A stretch of 64,000 nucleotides of DNA from Acetobacter fabarum (GTDB taxonomy: Bacteria; Pseudomonadota; Alphaproteobacteria; Acetobacterales; Acetobacteraceae): positions 186,001 to 250,000 of the forward strand of contig NZ_WOTG01000003.1 of the NCBI RefSeq assembly GCF_011516925.1, read 5' to 3'. Below are positions 27,531 to 35,398 of this stretch, in pieces (the stretch's first letter is position 1; every line of letters starts with the position of its first letter). The position numbers and the translations under genes were made by a program. Below the pieces are notes generated by a model. It had not been told where the DNA came from. It did not search any database and worked only from the letters and a program-made list of their open reading frames with translations.

Positions 27531-28418
27531 ATGAACGATCTTCAGTGGTATGCTGTAGGGGATGCCCGCATACTAAAAATACAGGATCTTACGCTGGCAG
27601 CACTCACTCCAGAACAGTTGCTTCCTGACTGGAATGATGCAACGGCACTTCAGGCCTATTCTGATCTACCTGAAACGCTGGATGCTTCAGAAACGAAAGT
27701 CCTTTTGAGCGTTCATAGCTGGCTCATCAAGGATCGCGGGCGGAACATTCTTGTGGATACGGGGGCGGGGAATAGCAAGGCTCGACCTGCTGCTCTGTTT
27801 TTCGATCACTTGCAGACCATGTGGCTTGAAAATCTGATGCGCGCTGGCGTCCGACCAGAAGATATCGATTTTGTTCTTCTCACCCATCTGCATGTTGATC
27901 ACGTGGGGTGGAACACACGCCTGCAAAATGGCATCTGGGTTCCGACCTTCCCGAATGCCCGATATGTCTTTTCTAAAGCCGAATATGATTTTTTCAGTAA
28001 TCCGGCTCATGATAGCGTCCGCAATAAAACCAGTTTCATGACACGCATTGATAGCGTTGATCCGATTATCTCGGCGGATCTTGCGGATCAGATTGACGTA
28101 AACGGATCCGAAGTTCTTGAAGGAATCTCCTTTCACCCCACACCTGGGCATACGCCCCATCACGCGTCTCTCGTGCTGAAATCAGGTATGGAGCGTGCGC
28201 TCTTCACGGGTGATGTCATGCATCACCCCATTCAGGTATGTATTCCGGAGTGGAGTGCCGTGTTTGATGCAGATCCTCAGACAGCCATCATATCGCGAAA
28301 ATGGGCTTTGAATTACGCTGTCGAACACGACGCGGCAGTATTCACATCACACTTCCCGATGACATCGGCAGGAAAAGTCATGACATACAATCAGAAAAGG
28401 GGTTGGTCCTCCCTCTAG
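27531..28418 (+). CDS. Metallo-beta-lactamase fold hydrolase
   Basis: A 295-residue MBL-fold enzyme. The metal motif is THLHVDHVGW (H119, H121, D123, H124), with further ligands in PTPGHTPHH, LFTGDVMHH and TSHFP. The family includes lactonases, quorum-quenching enzymes and methyl-parathion-type hydrolases. The ligand set and size fit the AHL-lactonase/MPH branch, but the substrate cannot be named. It closes the block of regulator-paired enzymes. Confidence 0.88.
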   Translation: MNDLQWYAVGDARILKIQDLTLAALTPEQLLPDWNDATALQAYSDLPETLDASETKVLLSVHSWLIKDRGRNILVDTGAGNSKARPAALFFDHLQTMWLENLMRAGVRPEDIDFVLLTHLHVDHVGWNTRLQNGIWVPTFPNARYVFSKAEYDFFSNPAHDSVRNKTSFMTRIDSVDPIISADLADQIDVNGSEVLEGISFHPTPGHTPHHASLVLKSGMERALFTGDVMHHPIQVCIPEWSAVFDADPQTAIISRKWALNYAVEHDAAVFTSHFPMTSAGKVMTYNQKRGWSSL

Positions 28419-28460
28419 ATCGACCATTATGTCCGCTGTTCACCTCGTTCAATTCCATTA

Positions 28461-28545
28461 CGGACATTCTGCTTTCCCCCTGAACTGCCTATCTGTTCTA
28501 AGATGTGGAAACAGACAGTCAGTAGTCGCCTCCAAGTCAGACATC
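28461..28545 (+). repeat. Dispersed intergenic repeat, copy C
   Basis: Runs from CGGACATTCTGCTTTCCC to AGTCAGACATC and aligns with copy B over its length. It follows the last gene of the redox block and precedes the block with the GIY-YIG, CHAT and PD-(D/E)XK genes. Confidence 0.6.
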
Positions 28546-28650
28546 GAAGTGGTGACGGTGCCTGCCCTAAAGCGGACGTTTTAGGTGAACCGCGATAGAC
28601 CGTGTTTGGGACAAACTCGCCGCTCGCATTCATGGCCGAGAATAGCAGGT

Positions 28651-28962
28651 TTATATCCACCCCCCGCCATTCCCAAAGCTCCCAACGATCGGTCGACGAA
28701 CGCGCAACACGCCGGCTTGCCCGACGGCGCGGAGCGCGCCATCGATCTCGATGCGTGGGTTGGTCCAGTCGGGCATACCGCCCCACCGCCAGTCGGGGCG
28801 AGCGTAGAAGTGATCCCTGATCGTTTCGGCCGGCGTCCCCGCATTAACTTCGTCGGCGAGCAGCCCGAGGCCTATAGCCTGCACCTTTCACGAGCGGTTG
28901 AACCGCTCGTGAAAGCGGTGAAACCGTAACATCGCTTCGGTATTCGCGCCCGACAGATCCAT
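28651..28962 (-). pseudogene. Broken small gene with in-frame TGA
   Basis: A start at 28962 preceded by AGGAAAGG reads MDLSGANTEAMLRFHRFHER for 24 codons, meets TGA, and continues in the same frame with KVQAIGLGLLADEVNAG, then TPAETIRDHFYARPDW and RIEIDGALRAVGQAG. Codon use stays protein-like on both sides, so this looks like one gene with a nonsense codon. The TGA lies inside a perfect 31-bp palindrome. The last residues (after about 28690) look like junction sequence, so the 3' end may also be lost. The family is not recognised. Confidence 0.5.
28885..28915. repeat. Perfect 31-bp palindrome
   Basis: Arms of 15 bp, CTTTCACGAGCGGTT and its exact reverse complement, flank a single G. There is no T-run, so it is not a typical terminator. 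It sits inside the broken gene and contains its TGA codon. Either the palindrome arose by a small inverted duplication that broke the gene, or it is a recombination or binding site. Confidence 0.85.
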
Positions 28963-29037
28963 GCCATCAACCTTTCCTATTTCCTACCGGCTCTATCCAC
29001 CCAGGTCGGCTAATACCGAAACCGGATCTCCCGTGGC

Positions 29038-29619
29038 TCACGTTACAAACCGGCGTCGAGGCGGTGGAGGCGGCAATCGCGCCTTGCGTGCAGCTTCCTG
29101 TTCTTTCCAGGCGAGGTAGTCTTCCTCACTGTCGAAATCAGGCGAGAGCTCGCTGAAGTCGGTCAACGCGTCACAGCTCAGGCAATGATACATTTGGGAG
29201 GCATCTTGGAACGCCATGCCGCACAGGCACCCGCAAAACGGACAGCATTCGTCGATCTCAAGATCGGACCAGACCCAAACTCCGAGATATTCGGCCACGG
29301 CATTGCAGTCGCGCCCGATGATTTCGAATGCATCAGCGTTCTTCGCGACAAAACCCTCGATCCCTGCGGCCTGCAAGTCGGTCAGAATGTCGGCGGGCTG
29401 GAGGGCAAACCACTCGCCACCGACGTTCGCGCCTGCATATTTGCGGTGAAGCGCTTTCTCTGTTCGGGCATCGTCCGCCGTTTTGATCCAGCCAACTAGC
29501 GCAAGTTGCTTGGGGTTGCCGGTCTGGAGTTGAGCGAGCCGTCGCCTAATGTCGGTAGCACGACCGATCTTCATTAGCCACTGACCGCTCTCTTCCTGGT
29601 GGATGAAATAGACCGCCAT
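29038..29619 (-). CDS. GIY-YIG (MUG113/T5orf172) nuclease-like protein with zinc ribbon
   Basis: A 193-residue protein. The N-terminal domain VYFIHQEESGQWLMKIGRAT and DIRRRLAQLQTGNP, ending with the Glu in GGEWF (E69), matches the T5orf172/MUG113 branch of GIY-YIG nucleases. A middle helical part is followed by a CxxC-CxxC zinc ribbon (C126, C129, C146, C149) and a Pro-rich tail (PPPPPRRR). Its ATG overlaps the stop of the CHAT gene upstream (ATGA), so the two are translationally coupled. The pairing of a protease and a nuclease suggests a defence or suicide module, by inference. Confidence 0.72.
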   Translation of the reverse strand: MAVYFIHQEESGQWLMKIGRATDIRRRLAQLQTGNPKQLALVGWIKTADDARTEKALHRKYAGANVGGEWFALQPADILTDLQAAGIEGFVAKNADAFEIIGRDCNAVAEYLGVWVWSDLEIDECCPFCGCLCGMAFQDASQMYHCLSCDALTDFSELSPDFDSEEDYLAWKEQEAARKARLPPPPPRRRFVT

Positions 29620-30215
29620 CAGGCTTTCAATATGTTTGTGGAGAAGCCAGGCTTCCTGTTTGCTGACCGTGCATAATATCCGATCTCGACGTCGAAGAGC
29701 ATCGCAAGCTTCTTGAGGTTCGTGGCAAGCGCCGAACGCGACATCGCGTGGGTAGCGTGCTCAAACATCAAATGATAGAGCGCCGGCCAGAATACCGCGG
29801 CTTCGGCGAAACCGATGTCTTGGCGCGGGCCGACCACCGAATAGCAGTTTGTGGCGGGGATGATGTCGGCTGCCATTTTCTTGTGCACCATGCTGCATGC
29901 CGACAGGAAAAGCCGCCGATCGGCGAAACGCCTTCCGAGCATCTCACCAAGCTCACGGTTGCCGACCTCGTCCTGATTGGTGGTCGCAAGCCCCTCGTGA
30001 TCGGCATGTGCTGAAATGTGCAGATAGCGGAAATCCGAGCGCAGGAACGTCTTGATCGCTTTCTCGAACGCATCGCGGGTGCGTACGTAATGGTAAGCCG
30101 GCTGTTTGCCGTGCAGACGTGCGACATGGCTGATCACCTGCCCTTCAAACCGCCCGTTGCCCTCGTCGTCGGGCGACAAGGATTCGATGATGAATATATC
30201 CGCTTTGGTCGACAT
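29619..30215 (-). CDS. CHAT/caspase-like cysteine protease
   Basis: A 198-residue protein from ATG 30215, chosen over an in-frame start at 30308 because GGAGAAACG precedes it and homology-like sequence begins there. The putative dyad is H70 in RYLHISAHADHEG and C107 in RLFLSACSM, each after a hydrophobic strand, as in CHAT and caspase-like proteases. The rest is a single domain with no sensor part. It is the first gene of a two-gene operon with the GIY-YIG protein. A degraded IS5 transposase begins about 13 bp upstream, so the original promoter is probably lost or replaced. Confidence 0.65.
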   Translation of the reverse strand: MSTKADIFIIESLSPDDEGNGRFEGQVISHVARLHGKQPAYHYVRTRDAFEKAIKTFLRSDFRYLHISAHADHEGLATTNQDEVGNRELGEMLGRRFADRRLFLSACSMVHKKMAADIIPATNCYSVVGPRQDIGFAEAAVFWPALYHLMFEHATHAMSRSALATNLKKLAMLFDVEIGYYARSANRKPGFSTNILKA

Positions 30216-30227
30216 CGTTTCTCCTTC

Positions 30228-30571
30228 TTGCGTTTCCTTGGCCTGGGACTGTCTGACCGCGTGCCGGATGCCAAAACCGTCTGGCTGTTCCGGGAGCGTC
30301 TGACCCAAGCGAGTGCGATTGATAGTCTGTTCAATCGTTTTGACACGCCTCTGCGGAACACTGTTAATCTGCCGATGTTAGGCTAGATCAAGGACGCAAC
30401 GCTGGTGGCGGCTCCCAAACAGCGCAATGCCAATACGAAGAAGGCTGATTTCCGGGCTGGGCGCATTCCCAGAAGACTGGCAGGATATAAGCTCACCAAA
30501 CTGTCGCACAAGGACCGTTATGCGCGCTGGACACTGAAGTTCACCAGAGCAAAGGTGCAGGTAATCCAATG
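30228..30571 (+). pseudogene. IS5-family transposase remnant
   Basis: One frame reads RFLGLGLSDRVPDAKTVWLF followed by RERLTQASAIDSLFNRFDTP, then TAG at 30384-30386, then KDATLVAAPKQRN, KADFRAGRIP and LSHKDRYARWTLKFTRAK. These are characteristic middle segments of IS5-family transposases. The N-terminal and C-terminal parts are missing and a stop interrupts it, so it is dead. It lies between the CHAT gene start and the end of the PD-(D/E)XK gene. Confidence 0.85.
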
Positions 30572-30616
30572 ACGAGTGCCGGGTATCTCGGCACTCAGCC
30601 ATGTTCATGGAATTCA

Positions 30617-31657
30617 TCAGGTAAGTTCTCGGTGCCAAGGCGTCTCGGAATAATCGGGACTGCCGACCAGTATCAGGCCATCTTTGCCTACACTTCGATT
30701 CTCAGCTGATCGTGCCGCGAGTGAGTCATCCGTGAAGTCACCGAGGAAGTTGAGCAGAGCGCCCGCAGATTCTGGATTCTTGACGTCCTGCACAAGCTTG
30801 TAGACATGCCGATCGATGCCAAACTTCCAGCCTGGCATGAACTCAATCCCGATAAAGCCGTCTCCGATGTCTCTGGCTGCAATCTCGAAGAGAGGATCCA
30901 AGACTGTCGCATAGGCCTGTCGAACGAGTTGAGGCCATTCAGCAGTGTAATGATAGGGGCGGCTTGCAGGCGGATCGGTGATCTGCCCCGCCATTCCCGA
31001 GCGATCGAATCCAAATACGCATGCAGTTCGAGTCACCGGCGAAAGACCGTTCACTGTGGCGACCTTGCAGGCTTGGCGAAGTGCCTTGTTGCGCGCCGCA
31101 TTGATGTCCTTTTCCGTCACGCCGTGCACCCCGGCACATGCACGGCCCTTACTCTCCAAGACATGAACCTGACCAAAACCTGAAAAGGCCAGGAAGTCGG
31201 GCTCAGATTTCGCGCCAGGCTTCACCGAATGCCGGAAATATTTTGGCATCGGCTTAGGATATGAAGCGGTAACTGATGCGGGCAACCAAGAACCGGTGTG
31301 CGCCTCAAGCGGTACAACGAATTTAGCACCAAGATGTGTTTGCGCGAACCAATGTGTCAGCGCTTCACCAAGGAGGAACGCGTCAGATTTCCTCTGGGAT
31401 GCAGACAGGCCCATGAAACCGTGCGTTGGAGCGAGATTGCAGGACAGCAGACTGAAAATCGTCGAAACGCCGCGCAACGACCACCAAAACGGTCCGTTCA
31501 GATGATGCGACCGGTGACTTGGTCCAAGCGTAATAAGCGAGCGGGCCAACTCAAGGCGAGTAGCGTCGATGGTCGTCACCTTTAACAGTTGGGAGAAGCC
31601 GGATGGGAATCCCGTGCAATTGAGCGATCTGTGTCCAGATGTGATGATGTAGGACAT
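30617..31657 (-). CDS. Putative PD-(D/E)XK nuclease-like protein
   Basis: A 346-residue protein of no recognised named family. Residues 152-171 read EPDFLAFSGFGQVHVLESKG, with P153-D154, E168 and K170 in the spacing of a PD-(D/E)XK nuclease core; this is the only functional clue. It follows 400 bp upstream of the CHAT/GIY-YIG operon on the same strand, with an IS5 remnant in between, so the three genes may once have formed one transcription unit. An inverted repeat GAGTGCCG/CGGCACTC just after its stop (30580-30602) may end its transcript. Confidence 0.6.
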   Translation of the reverse strand: MSYIITSGHRSLNCTGFPSGFSQLLKVTTIDATRLELARSLITLGPSHRSHHLNGPFWWSLRGVSTIFSLLSCNLAPTHGFMGLSASQRKSDAFLLGEALTHWFAQTHLGAKFVVPLEAHTGSWLPASVTASYPKPMPKYFRHSVKPGAKSEPDFLAFSGFGQVHVLESKGRACAGVHGVTEKDINAARNKALRQACKVATVNGLSPVTRTACVFGFDRSGMAGQITDPPASRPYHYTAEWPQLVRQAYATVLDPLFEIAARDIGDGFIGIEFMPGWKFGIDRHVYKLVQDVKNPESAGALLNFLGDFTDDSLAARSAENRSVGKDGLILVGSPDYSETPWHRELT

Positions 31658-31886
31658 GCCTTAAGTCTCTCCTGTGCGGCTATCATCGCCAACGCCGGTT
31701 GAAAATTCGTGTAATGGGCAGCCTCCTGGAAGTTTACGATGCTGGCAACCGCATCTCTTGGATGACTTCGTGGGATAGTATTCTATGGAGGCTGATTATG
31801 TCGGACAAACGAACATGGGAGAGTAAATGACCGTTTGAAAAGTCAAAGAACGGTCTGAAACCCTGAGTCAGCGCAAGCGGCGCATA

Positions 31887-32090
31887 TTATAGACAACCGA
31901 TCCTCAAGCTGGCCCGATCAACGCCGAAACTAAAGACATGCTCGACGCGGGGTCGGATACTGGACTTGCCTGCATTGGATCTCTGGATATGCCGGCGCAT
32001 AGGATTGAGATGAGAATTTTTCCTATGGACTTTCGAGACAAAGACACAGGATCGTCTCGGTAGCAAGACATAGATCATCGACGTCTGGTT
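31887..32090 (-). pseudogene. Second IS5-type transposase remnant
   Basis: A minus-strand frame reads LNPMRRHIQRSNAGKSSIRP and RVEHVFSFGVDRASLRIG, like the C-terminal KxxIRARVEHVF segment of IS5-family transposases. Only this part is present. The surrounding 31658-32336 interval has no other gene that I can support. Confidence 0.6.
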
Positions 32091-32111
32091 TCTTTCACGC
32101 GCTTCTGGAAC

Positions 32112-32145
32112 CGGACATTCCGCTTCCCCCCCCGCCATATCTGCC
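32112..32145 (+). repeat. Dispersed intergenic repeat, copy D (partial)
   Basis: CGGACATTCCGCTTCCCC followed by a C-run and ATATCTGCC resembles the first half of copy C. It lies after the nuclease/CHAT block and before the coiled-coil HTH gene. The match is short, so confidence is limited. Confidence 0.4.
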
Positions 32146-32334
32146 ATCAAACGCTTTGATTGTGAACATGGGCTGGGCCTGACTTGCCAGCAGCCCACCA
32201 ATCAGCGCAATACCCCATGGCTGCGCAGTTCCATCCCATAACCGCCAATATTATTGGCCCACAGCGAGTGATGATTGGAGCACGAGATCACAGAAAGAGA
32301 AACATGACTGACCTCTCACCCTCTGTGACCTCAT

Positions 32335-32347
32335 GTTCAAATTGAAC
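32335..32347. promoter_or_regulatory. 13-bp palindrome at the end of the coiled-coil HTH gene
   Basis: GTTCAAATTGAAC, 6-bp arms around one A, overlaps the stop codon of the gene at 32337-33341. Identical copies lie inside that gene (32726-32738) and 17 bp before its start (33358-33370). Confidence 0.6.
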
Positions 32348-33341
32348 GCCCCCTTTCCATCCTGCGCCGAATATTCAGAACCGTTGCTGGCGATACACCG
32401 ACCAGACTGGCAATCTCACGCAACGTCATTTTCTGACTATCAGGGGAAGCGAGGATGGCCTCAATCTCCTTCCTGCGCCCTGTAGCCGTATTGTGTCTGG
32501 GCTTGGACGGACATGTCATTTGCACAGGATCGGGGGAGCCCGGAGCCTCACTCTCCCTGATGTGCGTTTTCAGCTCTTCGGTCTCACTGATATGGGTCTG
32601 CCGAACAGCTGCCAGATCACGCAGGATCGCTTCCAGATTTGTCGCCTCCGACATCTGGCGGCCTTTCGCTGTATCCATCTGAAAACTGACCCGCTTCATC
32701 AGATCATCAATCGTGTTGATGGGGAGTTCAAATTGAACAAGGTCAGCGAGAATCACCATACGCTTCAAAACAGCCTCTGGCATGACATCCTCGTCCTGAC
32801 TGGCTTGTCTGTAGGCACGCCTTACAAACTGGCGATCCTCTCGCAGTGTGGTCCAGTGGTTCAGTTCCGCAAGAGCGTTATCAATCGTCTTCGGGAATGG
32901 AAGAGCGGACCGCAACGCCTCCAACGCGCTTGAGGACCACTCATATCCTGCACGCCATCCTGGCAGAGCGTAGCTTTGCACAGCTTCAACGAGAATATGC
33001 TCGTCAGGCATCACATGGAACAGCCTTCCCTCATAACGTCCTGTGATCTCATTCGCCTGATCACGCAAAGCCTGACGGTGCGCCTTAAGTGCCGCCTTTT
33101 TGGCTAAGGCCTCCTCGGCCTCCTGCCTCTGGGTTTCTTTTGCACGTTGCTGTCGTTCCCGAACCTCCCGAGCCTTGTGCACATTTCCACCGGCCAGAAG
33201 GACTGGAATATCCTCCAGCACATAACCATGCCGCCCAGCAATCGCGCATGCTCTGTCCTTTGCCGCAGCGCACTCCCCTGCTGAACCACCACGCTCAACA
33301 AGGGTCCAGATTTTTCGCAGCCGTTCAAGATCAAGCATCAT
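32337..33341 (-). CDS. Coiled-coil protein with C-terminal HTH, possible element regulator or centromere binder
   Basis: A 334-residue protein. The N-terminal helical part (LERLRKIWTLVERGGSAG and ACAIAGRHGY) is followed by a charged coiled coil (about residues 58-100) and a central domain. The C-terminal HTH reads MTLREIASLVGVSPATVLNI (about 305-324). Three identical copies of GTTCAAATTGAAC lie before, inside and at the end of the gene, a pattern that suggests self-binding. KfrA-like or KorB-like plasmid regulators are the nearest concept, but the family is not certain. It lies upstream of the resolvase region in element 2. Confidence 0.55.
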   Translation of the reverse strand: MMLDLERLRKIWTLVERGGSAGECAAAKDRACAIAGRHGYVLEDIPVLLAGGNVHKAREVRERQQRAKETQRQEAEEALAKKAALKAHRQALRDQANEITGRYEGRLFHVMPDEHILVEAVQSYALPGWRAGYEWSSSALEALRSALPFPKTIDNALAELNHWTTLREDRQFVRRAYRQASQDEDVMPEAVLKRMVILADLVQFELPINTIDDLMKRVSFQMDTAKGRQMSEATNLEAILRDLAAVRQTHISETEELKTHIRESEAPGSPDPVQMTCPSKPRHNTATGRRKEIEAILASPDSQKMTLREIASLVGVSPATVLNIRRRMERGRSI

Positions 33342-33357
33342 GATATGGACGCCTCGC

Positions 33358-33370
33358 GTTCAAATTGAAC
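33358..33370. promoter_or_regulatory. 13-bp palindrome before the coiled-coil HTH gene
   Basis: GTTCAAATTGAAC lies 17 bp before the ATG (33341 on the minus strand), where a repressor would block the promoter or ribosome site. It is the same sequence as at 32335-32347 and 32726-32738. Confidence 0.65.
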
Positions 33371-33603
33371 ACAGGCAGTTTGGTCAATCAGAACAAAGTC
33401 ATGCCTGTGGGGATTTGTCGGCATCAAGGGAAGCTCGGAGAGATATAAAGTCCCCAAGCCGGACAGTGTGCGAAACACAGTCACCAGTGATACGCCACAG
33501 AGTATCGGGGTGCTGGAACCCGTTCTGACAGACTTCGTTTTGGAAGAAGAAGGAGTCAAAAACGGTGGTTTTCGGATTGCCGTCAAGCACCCATCTTTGT
33601 CAG

Positions 33604-34203
33604 TCATGATGACATACCCAAAATGCGGCTTTTTGATGAGTCGATTGCTGCTGTCAGACGCTGGATGGTTGAGACAGACACCCCCATGACCTGAGCAATC
33701 TGACCATTGGTCTGACCTGTTGTTGCCAGCATTCTGACATGGGATTTCTGCGCCGCCGTGAGCTTGGGTTTACGCCCAAGCCTCACCCCGGCCTCACGGG
33801 CGGCTGCCAGACCAGCAATGGTTCTCTCCCGGATAATCTCGCGCTCAAACTCCGAAAACCCCGCAAGAATGGTCAGAAACAACCGCCCATTGGGCGTATG
33901 CGTTTCAACACCAATATTGATAATCCTCAGCTTGATACCGCGCTCATTCAAGATCCGGATCAGACCAATGACATCCACGGTATCCCGACCAAGGCGATCG
34001 AGTTTAGCCGCAACCAGACAATCTCCTGACTGAAGAATTTTCAGAAGACAGGAGAGGCCAGGCCGGTGAAGGGCCGGCACACCCCCTGAAATCACATCCT
34101 GTGTAATCTGCTCATCAGAAAGACCTTCCTGCCGCAAAACCAAAATCTGCGGATCGTTGGTCTGATGCTCTGTCGACACCCTGACATACCCATAACGTCG
34201 CAT
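33604..34203 (-). CDS. Serine resolvase/invertase, cassette 1
   Basis: A 199-residue small serine recombinase. The nucleophile is in YGYVRVSTEHQ (S10), with the catalytic LDRLGRDTVDVIGLIR, the NGRLFLTILAGFSEFEREIIRERT helix and a C-terminal HTH (QTNGQIAQVMGVSVSTIQRL). It is like Tn3-type resolvases. It is divergent from a row of secreted and membrane proteins (34380-37742). The same arrangement recurs at 55433 and 57916. A res site would be expected in the 176 bp before the secreted-protein gene. Confidence 0.92.
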   Translation of the reverse strand: MRRYGYVRVSTEHQTNDPQILVLRQEGLSDEQITQDVISGGVPALHRPGLSCLLKILQSGDCLVAAKLDRLGRDTVDVIGLIRILNERGIKLRIINIGVETHTPNGRLFLTILAGFSEFEREIIRERTIAGLAAAREAGVRLGRKPKLTAAQKSHVRMLATTGQTNGQIAQVMGVSVSTIQRLTAAIDSSKSRILGMSS

Positions 34204-34379
34204 GACCCATAAACCCCCTTTTTGCCCCGGAATTTCTTACATCTTCCGCATGACGCGAGAGATGTTCAAAAACCACGGATTCTGCTCACACCATTCAGTG
34301 TAGTGTGGCGTGAGAAGGATTTCATATTTCCGGAACACGGCACGCCGTCTCATAGTGTGTTGGTAAAGGTCAGAAAATA

Positions 34380-34922
34380 ATGTGTCGTGATTTAAAGAAA
34401 TCCCGTTTTATGCACCTCTCGATTGCAGCCCTGTTCTTTTTGACTATGGGCGGGGTGAGTTTGACTTTGGCATTGGCAGAATCACCGAGAGAAGCCCAGA
34501 CCCGTTACGGACTGGCCTCTGGAACCGGTCCGCTCAATACCTTGCTGATTAACGGCCAGCCCACAACGCCGAAGATTGCCGGGAATAGTGCGCTTTTCCT
34601 CCAGAAAATCGCGGAATCCAGCGACATTGATGTCGTTCTTTTAACATCCGTTGGCGGTCAGGCTTGTAACGCTCAGTATTCAATCCTGCAGGTCACGCCA
34701 AACGGAATCAAGACGCCCACACTATTCTTCGGGAATTGCTCAACTGCCAAGCCGTCCATTTCCGGGAGCAAGATCACACTGAAATTTCCGCGCAATATCG
34801 GGAAATACGTCACCACGCCGGCCGAAGTCGATGTTTACGACCTTACGACCGGAATCCTGACGAAGAACGGCAAGACCATCCCCGCTGCCTGCAAGCTGGA
34901 TGATGGCGTTTGCCAAGGGTGA
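34380..34922 (+). CDS. Secreted protein of unknown function
   Basis: A 180-residue protein with a signal peptide at about residues 11-33 (MHLSIAALFFLTMGG then VSLTLALAESP). The mature part is a beta-rich domain with four cysteines (GQACNAQY, FGNCSTAKP, ACKLDDGVC) that probably form disulfides. An internal ATG at 34410 is an alternative start. It opens the cassette next to the resolvase; it is not seen in the other two cassettes. No family is recognised. Confidence 0.65.
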   Translation: MCRDLKKSRFMHLSIAALFFLTMGGVSLTLALAESPREAQTRYGLASGTGPLNTLLINGQPTTPKIAGNSALFLQKIAESSDIDVVLLTSVGGQACNAQYSILQVTPNGIKTPTLFFGNCSTAKPSISGSKITLKFPRNIGKYVTTPAEVDVYDLTTGILTKNGKTIPAACKLDDGVCQG

Positions 34923-34981
34923 TTTCACCTTAATCTTTAATCTTTTTCCCCACACTTAAATCGAAATCTGCTGAGAGAATC

Positions 34982-35356
34982 ATGAACGCTCGCTCTATAC
35001 TCACCATCTCCAGAATGGCCGCTCCTGTATTTGGACTTCTCGCACTGTTCCCCTTGGCCGGGTGTGGCGAGAGTGGCCCTTCTCTGGAAGAACTTCAGTC
35101 CATAATCTCTCAAAACTATGCGGATGCTGTGGAAGGGAACCGGTCATTCGGAGACATTCTGGGTCACAATCATCCGACACCCCCGGTCGTAAAGGTCACG
35201 GAACGGACATGTGAAGCGCGGGGTTCCTATGAGTTTCACGGTGAAAAACTGCCAATTTTCCGTTGTGATGTGACTTTCAAAGTGGGGGAAGATCAGCAGA
35301 AACAGAAGCTCGATTACGTCAAAATCGAAGGGAAGTGGAGCCAATACGAAGAATAA
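34982..35356 (+). CDS. Small lipoprotein of the resolvase-linked family, copy 1
   Basis: A 124-residue lipoprotein with a signal peptide ending in the lipobox LAGC. The mature part begins GESGPSLEELQSIISQNY and ends with RTCEARGSYEFHGEKLPIFR and LDYVKIEGKWSQYEE. The pattern PS-x-x-E-x(5)-SQ, a Cys, Y-x-C-like strands and a final GKW recurs in the lipoproteins at 56126 and 56543, so the three form a family. The protein should sit in a membrane facing the periplasm. Function is unknown; an immunity or exclusion role is a guess. Confidence 0.7.
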   Translation: MNARSILTISRMAAPVFGLLALFPLAGCGESGPSLEELQSIISQNYADAVEGNRSFGDILGHNHPTPPVVKVTERTCEARGSYEFHGEKLPIFRCDVTFKVGEDQQKQKLDYVKIEGKWSQYEE

Positions 35357-35398
35357 GGCGATTTATTATCCGCCAGTCACAAAAAAGGAATTTGATTG

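Noticed and set aside
33338-33607. 89-codon minus-strand frame between the resolvase and the coiled-coil HTH gene
   Set aside because: It contains the palindrome before the HTH gene and has no protein-like features; more likely promoter sequence.
33700-33716. TGACCATTGGTCTGA, similar to the palindrome array unit
   Set aside because: A single imperfect match inside the resolvase coding sequence; probably chance.
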